Both the position numbers and the translations under genes were made by a program. A DNA stretch of 64,000 bases from Epiperipatus broadwayi (taxonomy: Eukaryota; Onychophora; Udeonychophora; Euonychophora; Peripatidae), in NCBI GenBank assembly GCA_028023455.1, contig JAQFVV010000022.1, forward strand, positions 5,723,998-5,787,997. The letters run 5' to 3'. The notes below the pieces were generated by a model. That model was not told where the DNA came from. It saw only the letters and a list, made by a program, of their open reading frames with translations, and did not search any database. Shown piece after piece: positions 33,470-43,240 of this stretch. Position 1 is the stretch's first letter, and each line of letters opens with the position of its first letter.

Positions 33470-34935
33470 CTATAAAGAATTATATCCCATTAAAGAACAA
33501 TTGAAAACTAAATTTTCCTTAGAATTATTACATCTCCTGAATTGCTGAGTATCTTAAATGAAGAAGTTAGACATGTCACTGAATCTATAAAAAAAGGGAA
33601 AATTTCAGGAAATATTATTAAAATCTTAAGACTAGAAAGATTATTGGCAAAGTTACATATCAAGTGTTTAAATAATATTGATGTACTAGATGATTGAAAA
33701 ACATGCTATGGTTATATTGATGTTTAAAAAAGAGCATAAAAAAGATATTCAAAATTACAGACCTATTAGTTGTCTATCAGTTCTACATAAAATCTTTGCC
33801 AAAATAATTACACCTCATCTATATTGAACTTTGGATTTTATCCAATCAAAAGAAGCTGGATTTAAAATAGTGTTAGTACAATGGATTACATTCATGTGGT
33901 GGGGAAATTTATATAAAAATCCAATGAATATGAATTGGATTTGTATATTAAGAAAACTGTGATGATCAAGACTTTGAATCGATAAGATATAGACCAGTAA
34001 TTGTTGTATTCTGAAGAACATTTATCAAAATACAACAGCAATCAGTGATTACAATACATGGAGATACTAAAAAAAATAACACTGAGAATGACTTGGACAG
34101 CTTGATTTCATATCTCCAAAATATTTTACAACAGTTTTAGAAAATGTATTTATGGATTAAAATAAGTCACAAAGAGAATAGAAAGAAATGGAGATTATTT
34201 AAGTCAAAAATATTTTATCAATGATGTATTTGTTTTTGTAAATAATGCTTTAGAGCTTCAGGAAATTTTGCAAGAGTTATTAGATGAAAGTAAGAAAGTA
34301 GAACTAAAAATGAATACTAACAAGACTAAAGTAATGTTCAATGTATTTTCACAGAAGAAGAAAATACAGATTGATGATCATGAATTTCAAGAAGTTACCA
34401 ATAATTACAAATACTTTGATCAGATTACAGAATAAAACATAATGGATAAAATTAATCATAAAATTAAATCTAGATGAAGTGATTTTAATAGAAATAACTC
34501 AACATTAAAAGGAAATTTGCATATATATTTGGAAAAAAAAAGTTTCTAATAAATGTTTTATAGAGTGAAACTTGGATACTTAACAGAAGAGTAATACCAA
34601 AATTTTGTTCATTCAATGAAATATGGAGAGAGATGTCTTAGAAGTAGCAAGAAATGATTGAAAATTGAATACATGATACTGAAATCATTGAAAGAATTAA
34701 AGAGGGTGAAACTAAAAGAGATGATAATAGATGAATAGTTGAAGTTATATGTTGTATCCCAAGAGATTGTAAATGACCTAGAATGAGACCATATGTGAAA
34801 TGTATGGTTAAAATAAGAAAGTGTGTTGATATCATGTAAAAAAGGGAAAGCTAAAGATAGGGGAAACTGGACTAAACTTGGAAATAGCTTCATCCTCCAA
34901 TGAATCATAATGGTTAAAAATTATGATGATGATAA
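33470..34935 (+). mobile_element. RTE-type LINE, reverse transcriptase part, heavily decayed
   Basis: In shifting plus-strand frames: SPELLSILNEEVRHVTESIK and KKGKISGN (33530-33610), the start of the RT; KKDIQNYRPISCLSVLHKIF and AKIITPHLY (33740-33825), the Y-R-P-I-S-L-L block; IQSKEAGFKI with IDHIHVV-like sequence (33840-33905); NDVFVFVNNALELQEILQEL (34217-34280), the palm motif C region with FADD altered; VELKMNTNKTKVMFN (34300-34345); then ETWILNRRVI (34568-34600) and RCLRSSKK (34630), from the C-terminal region. It ends in ATTATGATGATGAT-type triplets (34918-34935), usual for RTE 3' ends. Stops are frequent and the endonuclease is absent: a 5'-truncated, old copy. Confidence 0.8.
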
Positions 34936-36529
34936 ATATCTAATTTTGAAAATGAAAGCAAGATAAAAATAAGGACTTATATTATATAGATTTGATTATA
35001 TCATAGATGTATTAGTCTTAGAATTATATTAAATGAGAATATAGTAATTCAAAGCCTCAGATGTCAATAAAAAATATAATCATCGTAATCATTATATATT
35101 GGAATCTACAAATTTTAAAGGGATAGGATATGTAACTTATGAAAATATGTCATTGGTATCGATATATATATATATAATCAATGTAATTAAAAGAAGGAAT
35201 GTTAATCATAAAAAAGAAAAACATAATGATAGGTATTGAAAACCCTTTCCATTCGTAAATGGTAAAATTATTAACAATATGGCTAATTTTTTATCATAAC
35301 ATTTTAATGTATCCCATTCTATACCACTTTAAACTGACATAATCATAAAGGTAGCATACATGAAAGAAAAAGTTAAGATTGTGTATAAAACTGAAAACCT
35401 CAAAAGGTTTGATTTCTATAAATTAATGAATCATGGGATTAACTAAGCAAGAGCTAAAAACCTCAAAGATCTTATGAATAGATAATAAGTAAATAAAGTA
35501 GTCCAATTTGTATTTATATTTATAGGGTACTCATCTTTTAGCTAAAGATGCCACTCTATGGCGCGGTTTTCGCGCCAAAAACACATAAAAATGCTGTTTC
35601 CGCGACCGAAAAACAATAAAATATGAAGAATATAATAAACAATATTTATTAAAATGCATAAAAACTGCTTTGTCATCTTACATTATATATTGCAAAATAA
35701 TAATTATATAATATCATCGTTATTTGTTATGCAACTTCGAATGTTCATTTATTTTAAATATTAAATTACCATTAATAGCTAATATAAACTAGCTAATAAA
35801 AAGATTTAATATCTTATAATATTTATTCGATATAAGATATTAAATTTATACTGATATTATTAACATGTATAAGTTAAAATATAGATTACGTTTAACGATC
35901 TTAATATTATATTTGCAGCTAACATAAACTGCTAAGACATTAAAATAAATTGAAATTTAAAAAAACATTATAGCCATTAATAATTCTAATCAAATAATAC
36001 AGAAGAATAATTTTGATTTAATTAGCAAACAATTGACTGCGCGCAATTATTATGCAAATAGGTAACTAGTAATTAAAATTTTATATAAATATAGATTCTC
36101 TAATTAAGTGGTTATTAAAATATACATATAATTAAATAAGTAAATACAAAAATAAATCAATATTAAAATGTAAAAACAAATTACAGCAAATGTTATGAAT
36201 ATATGAGTGTTATGAATATATTTCAGTTATAAAAAATAATTATTTCAATATTTAAAAGTAATTATTAGGTTTTAGAGTTAAAGAACATTATCTACAATAT
36301 ATGTGTTCTATTAAAAGTAAAACATAATTTGAATTGATATAAATCGTTTAGATAAGTAAGAACAATAGTAATCTGATGTTGAGATTTGTAATAATCTTGA
36401 ATCATTTGATTAAGATTGGATCAATAAAAATATATTATGGAGGTTGTTTACATTTTTCAGATATATTACATGTTTGAATAAGTTACATTGAATAAGCATG
36501 TCTAATTTAAAAATTATACATATATACCT
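34936..36529. other. Spacer with a CpG-bearing palindromic patch
   Basis: Extremely AT-rich, except 35550-35600: TGGCGCGGTTTTCGCGCCA forms a near-palindrome, followed by TTTCCGCGACCGAAAAA, and ACTGCGCGCAATTATTATGC near 36037. No gene recognised. It may be part of an undescribed element or satellite. Confidence 0.35.
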
Positions 36530-36632
36530 GTGTAATATATAGGGTATATGAGCACAGACTTTCTCACAACTCACCACTCTCTACACTATCTCATAACACT
36601 GATACACTTGAACACATATATGTTGAAAAGAT

Positions 36633-36694
36633 AAATAATCACCAATATACATATTTCATGCTAAACCAGCAATCATCAGTTGGTCCAGATTACC
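36633..36694 (-). ncRNA. Hammerhead ribozyme, class 2, complete core
   Basis: Minus strand order: GGUAAUC (stem I outer), UGGA, CCAA (stem I inner), core CUGAUGA, stem II UUGCUG loop GUU UAGCAU (five pairs after a U-U closing mismatch), GAAA, stem III UAUGUA, then UA completing an AUA triplet, followed by UUGG and, after one U, GAUUAUU. CCAA/UUGG pair perfectly, GGUAAUC/GAUUAUU with two G-U. All invariant core bases are present. The cut would fall between plus-strand positions 46 and 45 of 36600, i.e. 36646/36645. Confidence 0.8.
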
Positions 36695-37271
36695 ATCTCC
36701 GCACATATATGCTATAAGTGCTCAAATATATTTTAAGATAGCCAAACCTCATACTTTAATGGACAGTCTTTAATCTACTCTACACTCCAACTCTTCAACC
36801 GTCCATCCAATTGAAAATCTGATGATGGAATGCTCGAAGGCCACCCTAAGGCTGAGATTCTTGTCACACCCATGCTGACCTAAGGTCAAGCTGATCCCTC
36901 ATGTACAGGACATAATCCATTTAATACATATACAAGGAATGGGCAGACATCTCTACTTATGTAATAACTGAAACACACAGGCTTATTATATACTTGTGTC
37001 TATATATGTAATATATAGGGTATATGAGCACAGACTTTCACACAACCCACCACTCTCCACACTATCTCATAACACTGATACCTTAGGTCAACATGGGTGT
37101 GACAAGAATCTCAGTCTCAGGGTGACCTTCGAGCATTCCATCATCATATTTTCAATTGAATGGACAGTTGAAGAGTTGGAGTGTGGAGTAGATTGAAGCC
37201 TGTCCATTAAAGTATGAGGTTTGGCTATCTTAATATATATTTTAGCACTTATAGCATATATGTGTGGAGAT

Positions 37272-37333
37272 GGTAATCTGAATCAACTGATGATTGCTGG
37301 TTTATCATGAAATATGTATATTGGTGATTATTT
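37272..37333 (+). ncRNA. Hammerhead ribozyme, class 2, complete core
   Basis: GGTAATC (37272-37278) with GATTATTT (37326-37333), TCAA (37283-37286) with TTGG (37321-37324); core CTGATGA 37287-37293; stem II 37294-37308 with loop GTT and one mismatch (T105 opposite C97); GAAA 37309-37312; stem III TATGTA; triplet ATA ending 37320. Differs from its inverted partner by C to T in CCAA, which keeps the pair as U-G. Confidence 0.75.
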
Positions 37334-37696
37334 ATCTTTTCAACATATATGTGTTCAAGTGTATCAGTGTTATGAGATAGTGTGGAGAGTGGTGGATTGT
37401 GTGAAAGTCTGTGCTCATATACCCTATATATTACATATATAGACACAGGTATATAATAAGCCTGTGTGTTTCAGTTATTATATATGCCTGTGTCCAAAAG
37501 TTACTTGACTGCAATATTATATTTTCTCATTTGTTTTTGGATTTTGTTGTTTTACATATATTGTTGTTGTTATTTTCTTCTTCTTTTAGTTTTTGTTTAC
37601 AAATGTTTTCTTAATTTGAAACATAATTGTATTTTTAAAGTAAATCACTAAATATCACATGATCACCATTCTTTATGCTTACACAAGTTGTTTACG

Positions 37697-37965
37697 CAGA
37701 GGCTAAACTCTCATACAGTAGCACCACTCACAGCAAACCAGAGTAATTAATGAATGCAAGAAAGTTTGTACATAAAATCCCTATCTAGGTGCAATGGTCT
37801 CAGATCCAAGGCTCATCACTGATGAAAGCCACAAGCTAGAGACCAGTCTGGGGATAGTGAATGAGTAGGTACTAGATAGGGATTTTATGCACAAATCTTC
37901 TTACATCCATTGATTACTCTGGTGTTCACTGAGTGACACTGCTGTATGGAGAGTTTAATCTCTGT
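37697..37965. mobile_element. Foldback element with a class 1 hammerhead at its apex
   Basis: AGAGGCTAAACTCTCATACAG faces CTGTATGGAGAGTTTAATCTCT, ACCAGAGTAATTAATG faces CATTGATTACTCTGGT, and next to the centre AAAATCCCTATCTAG (37774-37788) faces CTAGATAGGGATTTT (37872-37886) perfectly. The loop between them is the hammerhead. Same family as the units at 42225-43235 (shared TTACTCTGG, GCACTGAG, GGATTTTATGCACAA words). No coding capacity. Confidence 0.75.
37801..37856 (+). ncRNA. Hammerhead ribozyme motif, class 1, one core change
   Basis: Core CTGATGA at 37819-37825; stem II AAGC, loop CACAA, GCTA (37826-37838); GAGA (37839-37842) in place of GAAA; CCAGTC to 37848; then TGGGGATA, pairing partly with TCATCA. 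The single core substitution should weaken or abolish cleavage. Confidence 0.65.
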
Positions 37966-38237
37966 GTATTTTTAAAATAATTAGTAAAATATAAAATAAT
38001 CTATGATAAAGTAAGGTTTTGGCTACTGTGTTACTAAGATAAAATTTGAAAGTATCTTATAAAATTTATTACAGCAATATTATTTATTTAAATACCAAAC
38101 AATACATATGCTTAGTGTATAGAATGTACCAAAATGTTGACATAGTTTAATATTTATATTAAATTTTATAATTCCAGTTGTATTTTATTATATATATTTG
38201 TTTGATATGTAAAATCATACAAAATATTTATAATAGT

Positions 38238-38520
38238 CAAAATACTCTAGAATATTCTCTACAAAATTCAATATGCCTATATAAAATAAAGAGCTGAATA
38301 TTAGCTATAGCCAGCTTATGGCAGTTTATGCCACCTTGAGTAGCAATTAAATGTTAATTCACATGAGTTTATGGTAATGTTGTGTGATTTTAATAAGATT
38401 TAAATAGTAACATTTAATTGCTAGTCAAGATGGCAGCATAAGCTGGCTATAGCTAATATTCAGTTTTTTATTTTATATTGACATATTGAATTTTTAGACT
38501 ATATTTTAAAATATTTTGGT
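38238..38520. mobile_element. Foldback element, ~280 bp
   Basis: AATATTAGCTATAGCCAGCT faces AGCTGGCTATAGCTAATATT; AGTAGCAATTAAATGTTA faces AACATTTAATTGCTAGT; outer parts AAAATTCAATATG and CATATTGAATTTTT also pair. Central loop near 38360-38400. No coding capacity or hammerhead core seen. Confidence 0.7.
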
Positions 38521-38920
38521 TATTATTTGATAATATATATATTTATAATTGCCTCAATGAAAGGAAAATAAAAGTTAAAATCTCATCTGATTAAAAAATA
38601 TAATAATGAAGCTATTAATTTATTGCAAATTTTTTTCTATATTAGAGATGAAGGGAATGTTAGTTTGAATTGTGGGTAAAATATTATAAATATATGCTAT
38701 TTTGTTTGATTTTTTATATTTGGGAAGTTTGTATTAGCAGTGAATTTTAGATTGTTTTTTTTTGTTGTAAATATTAGTAATTTTCAATAGATTAATATGG
38801 TTTTATGATATTGACTTATTTAGCTTTGGCATTTAGACATTATATATATATAGAAATGTATATTGATAATTTTTATTACTCAGTCATTAGATTTGAGATT
38901 ATCCACTTAATGAATAATAT

Positions 38921-39210
38921 TTCTGTAATGTAATTTTCACTACAAAACTCTTACATAAGGGACTGGTTTATTTGCTTTTAACAACTTGTTGTGGGGTGTA
39001 ACCCTAAACATATGACCAGAAACATGTTAAAAAGATGTATTATTTTCAAGATACATATTTTGTACTGAACCAGCACTCATAAGTTGAACCAAATTATACA
39101 TCTTTTTCACATGTCTTTAATCATATATTTATGATTATACCCCTCCACAAGATGTTAAAAGTAGATAGAAACTAGTCCCTGGTGATGTAATGAAAATTAA
39201 ACTACAGAAA
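38921..39210. mobile_element. Foldback element with a class 2 hammerhead at its apex
   Basis: TTCTGTAATGTAATTTTCACT faces ATGAAAATTAAACTACAGAA, GGGACTGG-TTT faces AACTAGTCCC, GCTTTTAACAACTTGTTG faces CAAGATGTTAAAAGTAG and GGGGTGTAACC faces GATTATACCCC. The middle (39033-39103) is a class 2 hammerhead on the minus strand. Confidence 0.7.
39033..39103 (-). ncRNA. Hammerhead ribozyme motif, class 2, two core changes
   Basis: Minus strand: AGAUGUAU (stem I outer, pairing perfectly with AUACAUCU), UUCAA (pairing with UUGAA), CUUAUGA for CUGAUGA, stem II GUGCUG loop GUU CAGUAC, AAAA for GAAA, then UAUGUAUC. Stems are conserved, core is not; probably a relic. Confidence 0.65.
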
Positions 39211-40055
39211 TATTACAACTATATACATATTTCTAAATGTTAAACTAGTAATTTAAATAAAACAAACTAGTTCAAAATTATACAAAATTTTACTACCAAT
39301 TAGTCTCCTTGCTAGAAGAGGAATTCTCAAAAGTAAACAAACATAACAACGCCCACAAATGTACTCTCTTACAATTCAAACTAATATTTCACTCACTCTT
39401 AAAATTTAAAAAAGAAATTCATTAAATTGTTTTAGAATTATATTTTTGAATATGAATAAAAGGAACATTTAATTTTATTTTGTTTTATCGTTAATAAAAT
39501 TGCTCCTTTTAATTAAAAATATCTGAATGATGTTAGTGATCTGAATATAAGCCATTAGTTCTCCAAGCCTATAATTGATGTAAATTGGTCAGCAACTTTG
39601 GGCTTAAAGAAATAAATAAAATATTATATATGACCAAGAAGACAAAAGATATGTGAAAAATTGGTAATCTTCCCATTATAAGATGGGCTTATAATCTGAA
39701 TAAAGTGATGTTTGAATTTCTAATGCGAATGGAATGAAAACTTAAGATAAAATTGATGATGGAATGCTTTAACTGGAAAAAGAAAGATGCTGTTAATTTA
39801 TATTATTAGTAATCGTATTAATTTTATGGAACCAACTAATATTGGGGAATTGAACATATTCATTTAAAAACATAATTTAGGACTAAATTCTTAAATCAAC
39901 CCATGATAATTCAGACTAATATTTAGATTGGTGGATCCTAGATTAACCCTACCTACATTCACTTTTTTATGTTTAAATAAATAATAGGATAGAGTATGTT
40001 ATGTTTTTTTTTCTATTTACAAATAAGTTTACACACTGATAGTGCAGATGAAATC
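39211..40055. other. Spacer, no gene recognised
   Basis: AT-rich, no repeat structure or coding segment recognised. Confidence 0.4.
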
Positions 40056-40365
40056 ATTTTTATCATTAGAATATATATGTAAATATTTTGTGTACATATG
40101 CATGTGTGCTTTATAAAGCAGTTTTTATTTTAATTGAATTCATTTTTAGTGATGAACACCATAATCATAACTTATGTTTCATATAGTTGGTGCTTTATTT
40201 ATGGGATTATAAATAAAGTAGCAACAATATTAAACATAAGAGCTATGATTATGGTGTTCATTACTGAAAGTGCACTCATTTAAAATAAGAAAAGAAATAA
40301 AAACTTCTTTATACAGCATATGCACATATGTATGCAAAAAAAATTACATATACAAGTGAAGGGAA
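40056..40365. mobile_element. Foldback element, ~310 bp
   Basis: GATGAACACCATAATCATA (40152-40170) faces TATGATTATGGTGTTCATTA (40245-40264); outer ATATGCATGTGTGCTTTATA and TATACAGCATATGCACATAT also pair. Central loop near 40195-40215. No coding capacity. Confidence 0.7.
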
Positions 40366-42224
40366 AATTAATATTACAACATAGCATAATGAAAATTTTT
40401 TAATGTTCCACATGTGCAATGGAATATTAGGTAATCAAAAATAAATATTTATAAATAGTTAATGTACATTCAAATAAAAAAGATTTAAATTCAAATATAT
40501 ACAATAATATTAATCAAATATATGTGATGATGATGATGATGATGATGACTTATAACTCAGCAGGAAGTACAAATATTCCCAAAAGAATTTTAATTTGTTT
40601 TTCTAGTTTCAATTTTAAAAAAATGAAATTTTAGGGCACCAAACTTCTAAATAGAAAAGTTTACTTTTAGAAAACTTATTATCACCTGATCATCATCATT
40701 TATAAATTGTTATCATTATCTCTGTATGTGTCCTAGTGGATTTTATGATTTCTCGTAGTTGTTAATATTAATAGCATAATAGATGTTAAGGAATAGCTTA
40801 ATGTTTGGAATGTGTTTGATAAGCAAACACAAACTAAATTGATTAATAATAAAAATAATTTATTAACAATAGATATATAAAATTGTTACTTATGTATTCG
40901 CAACCATTACTAAGTATAATAAATATAATACAAAATAGAAAGATAATAAAATAATAATTATTAGAGATATTTCAAATTTAAGGCTTTATGATAACTAAAT
41001 TGATTAGATTTTACCAAGTGTAAAGTTTGAAAAGTTTGAAACCATGGTTTTTGCAATATCATTCTCTATGTATGAGTAAGTCTTTATTTAGTCTATCCTT
41101 GATGTTTAGTTGTTCTCTTTAAGCATTGGTGATGTTAGAGTATACGGTAGTTCTTGGTGGATCATATAACACCTTGAACTTCTTTCTCATGGCATGATTA
41201 ACATGGGCAATGGCTGGGTTTAGCAAACTTCAGAATAAGTCTTTGGATTTGATTGTATCATTCCAGGTATTTTGATTAGTATAGTTGTTGGTTTTCTAGC
41301 TATATATTGTAGATAACCTTATTCTAGCTAATATACCTGCTGTTGTGAATTTTAGTAACAAAAATACTTTTAAATATCAGGAAGACATGATGATCCAAGC
41401 TACAGGAGAAAATATAACCAGCAATTTCTCTTCTTTTCATGGGATCACTTCAATATTGCCTTTTGATTTGAGGCTTAGAACAGATTATATTGACTTTGGT
41501 TCTTCATTTCTGGCCTATTTATACTCCATTTGATATTGTTTTTCACACCTACCATGTATTCAAAGATAATTTCAAAAAATGGGTTTGTCAAACCTAGTTA
41601 CAAGATTTAACATCAATTTATTTATAACATGTTTATTGATAAACATTTTTTTCATTTTTTTAAACTATGATATAAAATAAATATATCCTTTTTTTTCTTT
41701 TTTTTTTTCTTTTTTTTTATTTATAATAACAATAGGAAGAAGAAAAAAATCATTAGTCATTTATAAAAATATATTGATAACTTTCTTAATTTTAGTAAAC
41801 CATAATTTTCAATAACGTTTACATTTTTCATTCAATTTACTATAAGAAGTGTAAATTATGTATTTAAAACACCATCCGGTAGGCAAATCTGAGAAGGTCA
41901 CAAAATACTTTATACTTTTATAAACTATGTAATTCATTTCGCATGCATCAAAACTATTTTTTTACATAGTATAATCTATAAGTTTATTGTTTTTAATTTT
42001 ACACAGTACAATCTTTTTTATAAAAAATTTTAAAATATTATATAAACAATCAACAGATCTTTTTTTTTATTTTAATTGCCTAAACCATGTATTTAGGTGA
42101 TGCATATGCATGCATGGCAATTTATATATTTTTTACTATGCAGCTTTGTCATGTAACTAATTTAAGCTGGTATCAGATTTGTTTCAGTTGCAATATATAT
42201 AGATAATAAACATCACATGATCAT
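40366..42224. other. Spacer with a (GAT)n microsatellite
   Basis: (GAT)n at 40525-40548, homopyrimidine tract at 41680-41720, otherwise AT-rich. The frame at 41345-41533 shows no known motif. Confidence 0.4.
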
Positions 42225-42621
42225 AATTTCTTATGCTTGCTTGTAACTGTTATTAAAACAGGCAAAACTCTCTACACATATTGCCACTCAATGCAAGCCA
42301 AAGTAATCAATGGATGCCAGAAGGCTTATAACAGTTATAAGCAAGCATAAGAATTGGTGTTGTGATGTTTATTGGCTTAAAACCAATCCTGCCTAATAGG
42401 ATAGTGGTGGCTATGGTTATTAAAGAACCAAAGTCACCAAAATGTATAGGTGCTGAGCTGAATTCAGACCTATATGACTATATAAGCTAATGAGCCTGGA
42501 TTGAAAAAAAAATATTATAGTGTTTTCAATTTAAGACTCATAGTTTTGTAGTTAAGTTGAGATAAAAGGTGGACACTAGAGGGTTGCATTAGATTCTAAA
42601 ATCTAGGCGCAGTGCTTTTAG

Positions 42622-42680
42622 ATCCAATGCTTCTCACTGACAAAGACTGCAATCCAGAAACTAGTCTGGGAATATTGGAT
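42622..42680 (+). ncRNA. Hammerhead ribozyme motif, class 1, one core change (C1)
   Basis: ATCCAAT (42622-42628) pairs perfectly with ATTGGAT (42674-42680); TTCTCA (42631-42636) with TGGGAA (42667-42672). Core CTGACAA (G to A at the eighth core position), a degenerate stem II, GAAA 42657-42660, CTAGTC ending 42666. Stem I is excellent but the catalytic G is lost. Confidence 0.7.
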
Positions 42681-43075
42681 GAGTAGGCACTAGATGGGGA
42701 TTTTGTGCATAAGCCTTCTGGCATCTATTGATTATTCTGGCTTGCACTGAGTGGCAATATATATAGAAGTTTTGCCTGTTTTAATAACAGTTATAAGTAA
42801 GCATAAGAAAATGGTGATCATGTAATGTTTATTGGCTTCAAACCAATTTTACCTAATTGGATAGTGATGGCTATGTTATTAAGAAACCAAAGTCACCAAA
42901 ATGTATAGGTACAGAACTGAGTTTAGATCTATATGATTATGTAAGCTAGCGAGCTGGGATTGAAAATATTATAGTGTTTTCAATTTAAGACTCATAGTTT
43001 TGTAGTTAAGTAGAGATAAAATATGGCTGCCGGAAGGTTGCATTAGATCCTAAAATCTAGGTGCAGTGCTCTCAG

Positions 43076-43137
43076 ATCCAAGGCTCCTCACTGATGAAGG
43101 CCACAAGCCAGAAACTAGTCTGGGGATAATGAATGAG
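43076..43137 (+). ncRNA. Hammerhead ribozyme, class 1, complete core (C2)
   Basis: TCCTCA (43085-43090) pairs with TGGGGA (43121-43126). Core CTGATGA 43091-43097; stem II GGC, loop CACAA, GCC flanked by an A-A mismatch (43098-43110); GAAA 43111-43114; C-TA-G minimal stem III; triplet GTC 43118-43120 with the cut after 43120. The outer part of stem I (ATCCA with TGAAT) is weak. All invariant core bases are present. Confidence 0.8.
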
Positions 43138-43240
43138 TAGGCAGTAGATGAGAATTTTATGCACAAGCCTTCTGGCATCTATTGATTACTCTGGCTTGCA
43201 CTGAGTCGCAATATGTATAGAGAGTTTTGCCTGTTTTAAT

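Larger units (their letters stand above)
36530..37486. mobile_element. Compound foldback element with two class 2 hammerheads
   Basis: The left arm 36530-36880 pairs with the inverted right arm 37100-37436: TATATAGGGTATATGAGCAC, CTACACTATCTCATAACACT, AATACACATATTTCATG-type and CATACTTTAATGGACAG blocks all have inverted partners. In the centre, 36960-37085 is a second copy of the terminal segment (AATAACTGAAACACACAGGC, GTGTCTATATATG, TATATAGGGTATATGAGCAC) and pairs with 37370-37486. So an outer and an inner foldback overlap. Each arm carries a hammerhead (36633-36694 minus, 37272-37333 plus). No coding capacity. Confidence 0.75.
42225..43240 (+). mobile_element. HHR-bearing tandem units C1 and C2 (454-bp period)
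   Basis: Two direct copies with predicted cleavage positions 42666 and 43120, 454 bp apart. Shared blocks: GATGTTTATTGGCTT/ATGTTTATTGGCTTC, GGATAGTGRTGGCTATG, AAGTCACCAAAATGTATAGG, CATAGTTTTGTAGTTAAGT, GGTTGCATTAGAT, AAAATCTAGG, the HHR, AAGCCTTCTGGCATCTATTG, GCACTGAGTSGCAATAT and AGTTTTGCCTGTTTTAATA. 42225-42345 is an inverted copy of the unit end (TATTAAAACAGGCAAAACTC, GCCACTCAATGCAAGCC). Diverged relatives lie at 37697-37965, 50340-50545 and 61860-63140. No coding capacity; layout as expected for retrozyme-like repeats. Confidence 0.75.

Noticed and set aside
36996-37446. Two frames with the same 30-residue start on opposite strands
   Set aside because: They come from the inverted copies of one foldback end, not from two related genes.
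40525-40548. CRISPR-like or regulatory array at the (GAT)n run and others
   Set aside because: Plain triplet microsatellites without spacers; no CRISPR-like structure occurs anywhere in the window.
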